NCBI GenBank assembly: GCA_002083985.1
Contig: MTER01000063.1
Location: 1,176-6,767 of the forward strand
Reading direction: 5' to 3'
Length of the DNA stretch: 5,592 nt
DNA from: Candidatus Altarchaeales archaeon A3
GTDB lineage: Archaea > Altiarchaeota > Altiarchaeia > Altiarchaeales > Altiarchaeaceae
A program made the position numbers and the translations under genes. Below, piece after piece: positions 1-5,376 of this stretch. The notes under the pieces are model-generated. The model searched no databases. It was not told where the DNA came from and saw only the letters and a program-made list of their open reading frames with translations. The first letter of the stretch is position 1; every line of letters begins with the position of its first letter.

Positions 1-34
1 ACATGTCTAATTCTTTCTTTTCTTTCTATTAAGA

Positions 35-205
35 ATGCAAACATGTGATCGCCAAAATGACAATATTTAGTATTGCCCGCACTATGGTGCATACCACTAC
101 ATCAAATAGGGTTCTTACTCCAGATGTGCAATATACATAAATTATGAAAAAAATAATATAAATGTACAAATATATAAATATATGTGCTGACCCACTAAAA
201 TCGGA
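35..205 (+). pseudogene. Decayed N-terminus of a zinc-ribbon transposase
   Basis: Reading from the ATG at 35 gives a peptide broken by TAG at 68, TAG at 107 and TGA at 188. Its pieces look like the N-terminal zinc ribbon of many insertion-sequence transposases: YCPHYGAYHYIK, then GSYSR, then NVQIYKYMC. A usual arrangement is CPxCG, a K-x-G-S stretch, then V-Q-x-Y-x-C-x-x-C-x-R-T-F. Here the second cysteine of the first pair is Tyr (TAT, one change from TGT), both TAG codons are one transition from CAG, and one cysteine of the second pair appears lost. This is what G:C to A:T decay would produce. No catalytic domain follows: a palindromic repeat begins at about 207. The family cannot be named. 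The frame is short and broken, so the call is tentative. Confidence 0.4.
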
Positions 206-206
206 G

Positions 207-258
207 TAATTTTAAAATCCCATAGATTTTAAAATATCCGAGCATCAGCGAGGTTATT
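207..258 (+). repeat. Palindromic repeat copy A (intergenic)
   Basis: An 11-bp perfect stem (ATTTTAAAATC at 209-219, GATTTTAAAAT at 225-235) closes a CCATA loop. The tail at 233-258 can fold alternatively: AATATCC (233-239) pairs with GGTTATT (252-258) with one T-T mismatch, followed by tandem G-A/A-G mismatches (240/251 and 241/250), then GC/GC around an ATCA loop. The same layout recurs at 336, 3031 and, in reverse orientation, at 2797-2939. A separate 12-bp inverted repeat (166-177 with 257-268) surrounds the copy but may be chance in such AT-rich DNA. Confidence 0.8.
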
Positions 259-556
259 ATATATTTGTTTTTTTACAAATATTTTTATGAGTATAATGTT
301 TGTTATAATATTCAATTTAAAGATTTCTTTTAAGCATTTTCAAATCGCAGAGATTTGAAAATCTCCAGGCATCGATGAGGTGAGATTTTTAAAATATCCC
401 TCACAAAATAATTAACCCAATTTAAAGAGATGAGCACCAAGTTTTAAACGATATCAATTTATTCAAAATGCAGAATATGCTCAATAAAAATGGATGTTAT
501 TTGTGATTTTTTGACTGTTACGATTGATTTGCCTCTTAATATTGAGCAAGTTCAAA
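259..556. other. AT-rich intergenic stretch without a gene
   Basis: No coding frame or RNA gene is recognisable here. Apart from repeat copy B (336-387, described separately), it holds a hairpin with an 8-bp stem and six-T loop (261-268 with 275-282). It also has a partial repeat-like string at 384-404, where GATTTTTAAAATATCC resembles the middle of copy A and is bounded by GTGAG/CTCAC. Several AT-rich strings (for example 483-491) could be TATA boxes for the downstream gene, but none is at a decisive distance. Confidence 0.5.
336..387 (+). repeat. Palindromic repeat copy B (intergenic)
   Basis: An 11-bp perfect stem (ATTTTCAAATC at 336-346, GATTTGAAAAT at 352-362) closes a GCAGA loop. Relative to copy A one base pair changes on both arms (A/T to C/G), which is a compensated change. 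The tail (360-387) keeps AATCTCC, GCATC and GAGGTGA but has two extra bases before the final ATT. It can form an 8-bp stem of AAAATCTC (358-365) with GAGATTTT (382-389). Confidence 0.8.
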
Positions 557-1081
557 ATGCAAACAAAAATAATTGCAGGAATATTTGTATTGATAATATT
601 GATATTTGCAGGACTTTATCTGTTTTCACAAATTCAGGAAAAGGAGGCATTTAAAAATGTTGAAATTGACTTTGAAAGTGTTGAAATAAAAAACATTGAC
701 TTGCAGCAAATGACTTTAAATTTAAAATGCCATAATCCGGATAAAATCACTGCCACTCTTGACGGAGCGGACTATGAAATTTATTTGGAGGGAATTTATA
801 TGGGTAATGGCTCTCTTAATGAACGACTAACAATTCTCTCGAATGAAACAAAAATAGTAAGAAGCGAAGTAAATGTAAAATATGAAAATTTAAATCAATT
901 GCTGAATATTACTGATGAAATAGTTAAAAATAACGGAGAAGTAGATATATTGATAAAAGGTAAAGCATATATTGAGTTCATTGGAAAGATTAATTTTCAG
1001 TTTAAAGTAGAAAAAAAAATAAATTTAAGTAAAGAAATTGTTGAAAAAATAAAGGACTTGAAAAATTTTAAAATATTCTGA
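557..1081 (+). CDS. Membrane-anchored LEA14/WHy-domain protein
   Basis: This is a 174-residue protein with one N-terminal hydrophobic segment (residues 5-23) followed by a mostly beta-type domain (about 33-165), predicted to lie outside the cytoplasm. The domain fits the LEA14-like/WHy family: alternating hydrophobic strands, a central C-H-N-P motif (residues 58-61; N-P is characteristic), then Y-E-I-Y-L-E-G and G-N-G-S. The family is linked to desiccation and stress tolerance in plants and is common in archaea as small anchored or secreted proteins whose role is unclear. The ATG at 557 is chosen because it puts the basic residue and membrane segment directly at the N-terminus. The TTG at 524 would add 11 residues and has no better ribosome site. 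No Shine-Dalgarno sequence is visible. The gene converges on tfb, with 56 bases between the stop codons. Family assignment is moderately sure; the function is unknown. Confidence 0.75.
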   Translation: MQTKIIAGIFVLIILIFAGLYLFSQIQEKEAFKNVEIDFESVEIKNIDLQQMTLNLKCHNPDKITATLDGADYEIYLEGIYMGNGSLNERLTILSNETKIVRSEVNVKYENLNQLLNITDEIVKNNGEVDILIKGKAYIEFIGKINFQFKVEKKINLSKEIVEKIKDLKNFKIF

Positions 1082-1094
1082 TTCAGATTTCTAA

Positions 1095-1110
1095 AGTTAT
1101 TTGTATAACT
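1095..1110. terminator. Small hairpin between convergent genes
   Basis: AGTTAT (1095-1100) pairs with ATAACT (1105-1110) around a TTGT loop. It lies in the 56-base gap between the stop codons of the LEA14-like gene and tfb, in AT-rich DNA, so it could help end transcription from either side. Archaeal termination relies mainly on T-runs, so the hairpin may be incidental. Confidence 0.3.
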
Positions 1111-1137
1111 AAATTATAAATTATTGCTTATAAAATC

Positions 1138-2247
1138 CTATACTAATTTTTCCAGCATTTTTATTTTGTTCATTAATGTCAGATATTTTACCTCCCTGAT
1201 TAAGGAAAGTTTAATCTCTATGTTTTTTTCTCCTGCGGCAATATAAAGTGCAGCGGCGGCAAATCCTGCAGGCGATCTTCCGCTCAAAACACCCCCTTTG
1301 CCGGTTGATTTTAAAATTTCTTTTGCTCTTTCTTCAATATCAGGCGGAAGATTCCATCTGTCCGCAAATTTATTTAGATAGTCCTCGGGAATACTCCTTA
1401 TGCTGCTTTTTATGCCTGCGTTATTTGTACCTGCATTATTTTGGCATTCTTTGTTAGGGGTGGTCTTTATCCTGTCAGAATGTGATTCCTCAATTACGGG
1501 TTGCAGGGCTTTTATATATTTCCACATCAGCTGCCTTGCAACATCTGCTGCTTTACTTATATCAAGAAACTGAAATGGAATTTTATCCACCTTACATAAA
1601 ATATAAACAATTGCTGCAGCCATACCCTGATGATTTTTTCCTTTTGTAAGTCCTTTTTCCATTGCTTTTTTATAAATGTATGCACACTCGTTTTTCATGT
1701 ATTCCATCCTGTTCCCAACCTCAAGGGTACTTAAAATTCTGTCAACCTTTGATAATACAAGAACAAAATTCCTATCCTTTGTATTTACTAATTTGATTCT
1801 GTTTTGGAGTTTTCTTAGTCGTGCATGTTTAATTTTTGATTGGGTGGATATTGGAACGCCATAAGCATCTATGTATCCGATTCCAACCTTAGTTGTAAGT
1901 CCTTTGTCCCATTGTGAGTCCTTTGTCGAACCACCTGATCTTATGACTCCTGAGGATTCATCATCAAATACCCTCCACTCTTTTTCTAATGAAATGATTT
2001 GTTCTTCTAATATTGTGCCGCATTTATCACATCTGATTTCACCGCGCTTCCTATCAATGACAATAACAGGAAACTTACAATTCGGACAGATATATTCATA
2101 ACTGTAATTTATATCTTCTTTTTCTAATTCACTATCTTTTAATTCTCCGGTAATTTGTTTCCCGGATTCATTATTGTCAATATTTACTTTGTTTTTCTTT
2201 TCGCAATTACTTACTCTTTTTATCTTCTCGCTGTTTGTTTTTGCCAT
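1138..2247 (-). CDS. tfb: Transcription initiation factor B (TFB)
   Basis: TFB binds the TBP-TATA complex and BRE and recruits RNA polymerase. The 369-residue product has a charged N-terminal extension (1-50), a zinc ribbon with Cys54, 57, 73 and 76 and the usual C-P-x-C plus R-G-E-I-x-C pattern, and a B-reader/linker region with EWRVFDDES and DKGLTTKVG (about 89-122). Cyclin repeat 1 (about 140-250) and cyclin repeat 2 (about 285-369, with SGRSPAGFAAAALYIA) follow. Two things are odd. The linker between the repeats has a roughly 30-residue Asn-rich insert (about 255-284, including NNAG twice). The C-terminal helix-turn-helix, which normally contacts BRE, is about six residues shorter than the usual REVAEVxxVTEVTVRNRYKEL form and reads REVKYLTLMNKIKMLEKL. 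No shifted frame restores the usual form. The start overlaps the gar1 end by 28 bases, implying co-transcription. A weak AAGG lies just upstream. The stop codon is TAG. Confidence 0.95.
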   Translation of the reverse strand: MAKTNSEKIKRVSNCEKKNKVNIDNNESGKQITGELKDSELEKEDINYSYEYICPNCKFPVIVIDRKRGEIRCDKCGTILEEQIISLEKEWRVFDDESSGVIRSGGSTKDSQWDKGLTTKVGIGYIDAYGVPISTQSKIKHARLRKLQNRIKLVNTKDRNFVLVLSKVDRILSTLEVGNRMEYMKNECAYIYKKAMEKGLTKGKNHQGMAAAIVYILCKVDKIPFQFLDISKAADVARQLMWKYIKALQPVIEESHSDRIKTTPNKECQNNAGTNNAGIKSSIRSIPEDYLNKFADRWNLPPDIEERAKEILKSTGKGGVLSGRSPAGFAAAALYIAAGEKNIEIKLSLIREVKYLTLMNKIKMLEKLV

Positions 2248-2672
2248 GTTGCCTTTTTATATTTCCCATTATTTTCTTCTTTCCTGTTCAGGTTACCTTC
2301 GGCATCTCCAGAAGTTCTTTTTTCATATTTCTGATTTTTGGGTAATTTGTACGGTTCTTTTTTATTGCGGTTTTGTTTTAAAATTTCAACATCTTCTCCT
2401 ACCTTGGCAGAAGTAACATTTTTGTCATATAAATCACATACTAAAAAGAAGTCATTTACCCTTCCGATTACAGTTGAAATTTTTCCGAGAAGTTTATCAT
2501 CTAATAAAATTTCATAATTCAGAAGTTTATTCGGGTTAAAATTTCCGGCCATGTTAGCATCCAACAATCTTTTTGAGTCCATTCCGTACATTGCTCCTCC
2601 TTTTACATCTGTTCTTGCATCTGCCTTTATTACAACGGAATTTTGCACAACACTTATAATCTTTCCTTTCAT
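2220..2672 (-). CDS. gar1: Gar1-like H/ACA RNA-binding protein
   Basis: This is a 150-residue protein whose N-terminal part (1-100) matches the Gar1/Naf1 beta-barrel pattern. A first strand, GKIISVVQNSVVIKAD, is followed after a spacer by LLDDKLLGKISTVIGRVNDFFLV (two strands, about 56-78) and a closing strand, KVGEDVEIL (90-98). In other archaea the equivalent reads VYDxxxxKVGKVxDIFGPVxxPYVxV. Gar1 joins Cbf5, Nop10 and L7Ae in guide-RNA-directed pseudouridylation. The spacer at about 20-52 is longer than usual, and the tail (100-150) is rich in Lys, Asn and Gln, like a basic RNA-binding tail. Gar1 directly upstream of TFB is a known archaeal arrangement and strengthens the call. The start ATG lies after an A-rich leader with no clear Shine-Dalgarno sequence. 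The 3' end overlaps tfb by 28 bases. The sequence is divergent, so the neighbourhood is part of the argument. Confidence 0.75.
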   Translation of the reverse strand: MKGKIISVVQNSVVIKADARTDVKGGAMYGMDSKRLLDANMAGNFNPNKLLNYEILLDDKLLGKISTVIGRVNDFFLVCDLYDKNVTSAKVGEDVEILKQNRNKKEPYKLPKNQKYEKRTSGDAEGNLNRKEENNGKYKKATWQKQTARR

Positions 2673-2696
2673 TTTTTTTAAGTTTAATAATTTTTA

Positions 2697-2704
2697 GTAT
2701 TTAA
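2697..2704 (-). promoter_or_regulatory. TATA-like box for the gar1-tfb unit
   Basis: On the minus strand TTAAATAC is centred about 28 bases upstream of the gar1 ATG. That is the distance expected for an archaeal TATA box of a leaderless or short-leader transcript. The whole region is AT-rich, so this is only the best-placed candidate. Confidence 0.35.
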
Positions 2705-2721
2705 TAATTTATGATTTCATT

Positions 2722-2734
2722 CCTAAATTTATAT
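2722..2734 (+). promoter_or_regulatory. TATA-like box for the surface-protein gene
   Basis: CTAAATTTATATG is centred about 24 bases before the ATG at 2752, close to the archaeal TATA-to-start spacing of a leaderless mRNA. With the minus-strand box at 2697-2704 it forms a compact divergent promoter region of 79 bases. Confidence 0.35.
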
Positions 2735-2751
2735 GTTATATTTTGCTTAAA

Positions 2752-5124
2752 ATGAATAATTTAAATTTATGGTTACCTGATTCAAAGGTAAAAAACAATT
2801 TAACATCATTGCTGCTTGGATATTTTAAAAACTTTGTTTTTAAAATAACCTCGCTTTGCCCGGATATTTTAAAATTTTTTGATTTAAAAATAAGTTCGTT
2901 TCACTCTCATATTTTCAAATCCTATGCGGATTTTAAAATTGTACCAAATGCCGGATGCCTTATATTTGCTTTTGTTTTATTTGCTTTTGTATTTGCCCCG
3001 ATGTTTTTGACAAATGTCTCTGCAGATGTTATTTTTGAAAACACAGAGTTTTCAAAAATCTCCGAACGAAGCGAGGTGATTGTTGAAAATGTAAATTTAA
3101 ATCATACGAAAGATATTTCTCTGTCTGCGGACTTTAAAAATAATGAAAGCAAAATAACTGCATTCTCATACAATGTCCTGTTTGATGAAAGAGAAATTTT
3201 AAGCGAAAAATTAGAATTAGAGAAAAATGAGACAAAAAGAGTAAATTTTATGCTTCCCGTTGAAACAAAAAATTCGTTGTATGACTGCAAAAAGCATAAT
3301 CTGACCTTCTTTATATGGGTTGGCGGACAAAAAAAGACATATAGTAAAGAAATCATAATGCAAGGCAGGACATTTGGCATTGAAATTTCTCCGTATGGGA
3401 AAAAGTGTTTTAGCGATATACTTGAAATGTTAGTTAAAGATGACGAGGGAAACATAGTAAAAAATGCAGGCATAATTATTGTTAAAGATGGGGCCGAAGT
3501 TAAAAGAGAGAATACGAATATGGATGGCACCCTCAAATTTTCTCCTTCAGGTTATGGTGTCGGCGAATACACAATTACAGTTAAGCAGCATGATAAAATT
3601 TCCGACAAATTTTACTGCGATAAAACCATAAAATTTCCTGTTAAAGGAAGAATGGAGATTATGCACCTTCCGCAATATGCGAAAATTTCGGATAAAGTAG
3701 AAATATTTATAAGGATGGATGAAATTCAGATAACCTCCGGACGGGGTGGCAAAAAAGTTATGGAATTTTATAATGTTGAAATTTTTAACAAAGATACAAA
3801 CCAAAGCAACATATTTTCTTTTTCGTCAAAAGAACTGGTTTTCCCATTAAATTTTACCTCGCCGGGACATTACACAATTACAGCGTCCCGCGGGGATGAA
3901 TATTGGACTGACTCAAAGGATATAGAAATAGTTGATAAACCATTCCTCAACATTGATATTCAGAAAAATGTTAAAGTCGGCGATGTTGTCACCGGAAAAA
4001 TTTTTGCAGACGATATAATTAATATTGATTCACTTGATGTTAAAGTAGCATATCCTGATGGTTCTATCACTATGCCTGCAACAAAGGAGGGTAAATTTTC
4101 CTTTACTCCTCCGATGTCCGGCGATTATGAGATTAGTGTTGAAGATGCGGAACATAAAAAAAATACTGTAAAAATTTTTGCACTTGATGAAATGTTTCTT
4201 GAAATTTTGCCTGATGAGAAAAATTTAAAGGTTGGGGATACTGTCCGATTTCGCATAAAGGACTCAAAAAATACCACACTGAATGCCGAAATTTATGTAA
4301 ATAACGAAAGAGCAGATACATATTATAAAATAGAAAATTTAATGAACAATATCTCAGTAAAGAAGGACCATTTTATTCCTGTAAATATGGAAATTACAGT
4401 CAGCGGAAATAACAAAATAAATATGGATAAAAATGTGCTTACTTACGGTGAAATTCAGACGATTTATGCAACAACGGAACCCGAAACAGAGATCCATATC
4501 AAAATTATTAACAAAAACAATGGCGAAAAAATAGAAAAATCCGGAAATTTTGTTGAATTTATGCCCTCTGTCGGAGAGTATTTTGCCGAAGGTAGTAAAA
4601 AAGGATATTTAACGGCAAACGGAACATTTACAGTTATGCCTGCAGAGATAAATATAACAATTGACTATGTGGAAGGCGAGATTATTGTAAAGATATTTTC
4701 AAAAGCAAATAATATTCCTGTTCAAAACGCGAAATTTAATGTCCTGTTTCCTGGCAAAAAAAATTTAACATTGCTTACCAATGAAAAAGGAGAGACAAAA
4801 TTTAAACCGGATGAGTGGGGAAATTATGTATTTACTGCAGAAAAAGAAAATTTCATACCTTTCACAAGTTCTAAGGATATTCATACTGTTGACCCTGTTG
4901 CAATTACATCTATTTTTATAATTGTGTTAATTGCGGCATTCTTTGTATACAAATATGTAGCATACCGAAGATTTATTAAAAAAGGAGTTAAATCAGGACA
5001 ACCAACAGGAGAAACAGGAAAAATAAACGGGAAAAAAGAAAGAAACATAATAAGCACAGATGATTTGAAAGAAGAGATAAATATAGCAGAGATAGATGAA
5101 TCGCCGTTAAGTAAAATAGGATAA
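2752..5124 (+). CDS. Large Ig-domain surface protein, membrane-anchored
   Basis: The 790-residue protein is predicted to lie mostly outside the cell. A hydrophobic core (about 67-82) followed by NVSA (88-91) looks like a signal peptide cleaved after Ala91. A chain of beta-rich, Ig-like or carboxypeptidase-regulatory-like modules follows (about 92-705), with recurring motifs such as KVGDVVTGKI, NLKVGDTVRFRI, FTPPMSGDYEISV, KFSPSGYGVGEYTITV and FKPDEWGNYVFTAE. There are many N-glycosylation sequons (for example N117-H-T). A membrane segment (717-737) is followed by a basic stop-transfer stretch and a charged cytoplasmic tail of about 50 residues. Archaeal S-layer and adhesin-like proteins share this plan, but no specific function is recognised. 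The ATG at 2752 is chosen over the TTG at 2743. No ATG, GTG or TTG lies between residue 21 and the hydrophobic core, so the signal peptide has an n-region of about 66 residues. Residues 17-63 of it consist of three in-frame copies of a palindromic DNA repeat. Another copy encodes residues 94-110. Confidence 0.8.
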   Translation: MNNLNLWLPDSKVKNNLTSLLLGYFKNFVFKITSLCPDILKFFDLKISSFHSHIFKSYADFKIVPNAGCLIFAFVLFAFVFAPMFLTNVSADVIFENTEFSKISERSEVIVENVNLNHTKDISLSADFKNNESKITAFSYNVLFDEREILSEKLELEKNETKRVNFMLPVETKNSLYDCKKHNLTFFIWVGGQKKTYSKEIIMQGRTFGIEISPYGKKCFSDILEMLVKDDEGNIVKNAGIIIVKDGAEVKRENTNMDGTLKFSPSGYGVGEYTITVKQHDKISDKFYCDKTIKFPVKGRMEIMHLPQYAKISDKVEIFIRMDEIQITSGRGGKKVMEFYNVEIFNKDTNQSNIFSFSSKELVFPLNFTSPGHYTITASRGDEYWTDSKDIEIVDKPFLNIDIQKNVKVGDVVTGKIFADDIINIDSLDVKVAYPDGSITMPATKEGKFSFTPPMSGDYEISVEDAEHKKNTVKIFALDEMFLEILPDEKNLKVGDTVRFRIKDSKNTTLNAEIYVNNERADTYYKIENLMNNISVKKDHFIPVNMEITVSGNNKINMDKNVLTYGEIQTIYATTEPETEIHIKIINKNNGEKIEKSGNFVEFMPSVGEYFAEGSKKGYLTANGTFTVMPAEINITIDYVEGEIIVKIFSKANNIPVQNAKFNVLFPGKKNLTLLTNEKGETKFKPDEWGNYVFTAEKENFIPFTSSKDIHTVDPVAITSIFIIVLIAAFFVYKYVAYRRFIKKGVKSGQPTGETGKINGKKERNIISTDDLKEEINIAEIDESPLSKIG
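2797..2846 (-). repeat. Palindromic repeat copy F, inside the surface-protein gene
   Basis: A perfect 11-bp stem (ATTTTAAAAAC at 2822-2832, GTTTTTAAAAT at 2836-2846) has a TTT loop. Over 2802-2832 it matches the reverse complement of copy A at 25 of 31 positions by hand alignment. It is the first of three tandem units with a 45-nt period. On the coding strand it encodes NLTSLLLGYFKNFVFK (residues 16-31). Confidence 0.7.
2844..2891 (-). repeat. Palindromic repeat copy D, inside the surface-protein gene
   Basis: On the minus strand the tail reads AATATCCGGGCAAAGCGAGG followed by TTATT, nearly identical to copy A apart from the short inner loop. The stem is ATTTTAAAATT (2866-2876) with GATTTAAAAAT (2881-2891), with one A-A mismatch and one wobble pair. 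The tail can fold as AATAACC (2844-2850) with GGATATT (2862-2868). It encodes ITSLCPDILKFFDLK (residues 32-46). Confidence 0.75.
2889..2939 (-). repeat. Palindromic repeat copy E, degenerate, inside the surface-protein gene
   Basis: A 12-bp stem (ATTTTCAAATCC at 2911-2922, GGATTTTAAAAT at 2928-2939) with one C-T mismatch closes a TATGC loop, close to the TATGG loop of copy A read in reverse. The tail (2889-2913) matches copy D at 17 of 25 positions. It encodes ISSFHSHIFKSYADFK (residues 47-62), recognisably the same peptide as the two preceding units. Confidence 0.65.
3031..3081 (+). repeat. Palindromic repeat copy C, at the mature N-terminus of the surface protein
   Basis: A perfect 12-bp stem (ATTTTTGAAAAC at 3031-3042, GTTTTCAAAAAT at 3048-3059) closes an ACAGA loop. 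The tail AATCTCCGAACGAAGCGAGG plus TGATT can pair AATCTCC (3057-3063) with GGTGATT (3075-3081), with the same T-T mismatch and G-A/A-G pairs as copy A. It encodes residues 94-110, including ISERSEV, just after the predicted signal-peptide cleavage site. Its orientation is opposite to the F-D-E array. Confidence 0.75.
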
Positions 5125-5225
5125 AGAACTTATTAAAAATTTTCACCTAAATTTCTTATACTTTAATTGGGAATATTAACTTTATGCACTTAATATCAGT
5201 CATAAATTAATTTTAAAATAAATTT

Positions 5226-5376
5226 GTAACTATTCAGAGGGTATAAAAATTACTAAAAACTGCAGGTTTTTAATCTTTAAAAAGCTATGAGATTTTTAAA
5301 TTACCTGTGAAAATTTCAAAAAAAATTAAAAAAGTCAAAAATTTACCCTTAATTTTTCGGGTGGCTGAATAGTTAC
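5226..5376. mobile_element. MITE-like element with 12-bp TIRs and 8-bp target duplication
   Basis: Perfect 12-bp terminal inverted repeats, GTAACTATTCAG (5226-5237) and CTGAATAGTTAC (5365-5376), bound a 151-bp non-coding segment. Inside them, after a 7-base unmatched stretch on each side, AAAAATTA (5245-5252) pairs with TAATTTTT (5350-5357). Flanks carry the same 8 bases, ATAAATTT (5218-5225 and 5377-5384). Ends beginning GTAA with 8-bp duplications are typical of the IS66 family, so this may be a non-autonomous IS66-type derivative. It has no coding capacity and sits inside an older IS21-like remnant. Confidence 0.75.
5263..5307. repeat. Internal imperfect hairpin of the MITE
   Basis: CAGGT (5263-5267) pairs with ACCTG (5303-5307), and further in TTTAAAAA (5276-5283) pairs with TTTTTAAA (5293-5300) around a loop containing CTATG. 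The inner part loosely resembles the palindromic repeat family read in reverse (loop TATG), but the conserved tail is missing, so membership is doubtful. Confidence 0.4.

Noticed and set aside
166..268. A 12-bp inverted repeat (ACAAATATATAA with TTATATATTTGT) around repeat copy A, suggestive of a second MITE.
   Set aside because: It is almost pure A/T, has no flanking target duplication, and one arm overlaps the decayed transposase frame. Chance is a fair explanation.
421..482. TGAGCA (431-436) and TGCTCA (477-482) with a GATGAG string, considered as a box C/D or other small RNA.
   Set aside because: The presumed box C is imperfect, no box D with proper spacing was found, and the loop is 40 nt with no other support.
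2959..2967. Lipobox-like NAGC before the hydrophobic core of the surface protein.
   Set aside because: A lipobox cysteine follows the hydrophobic core; here Cys69 precedes it, so lipid attachment is unlikely.
3102..3804. Open minus-strand frames of 144 and 85 residues inside the surface-protein gene, and several plus-strand frames across tfb.
   Set aside because: They run antisense to well-supported genes, contain no recognisable motifs, and fit shadow frames of AT-rich coding sequence.
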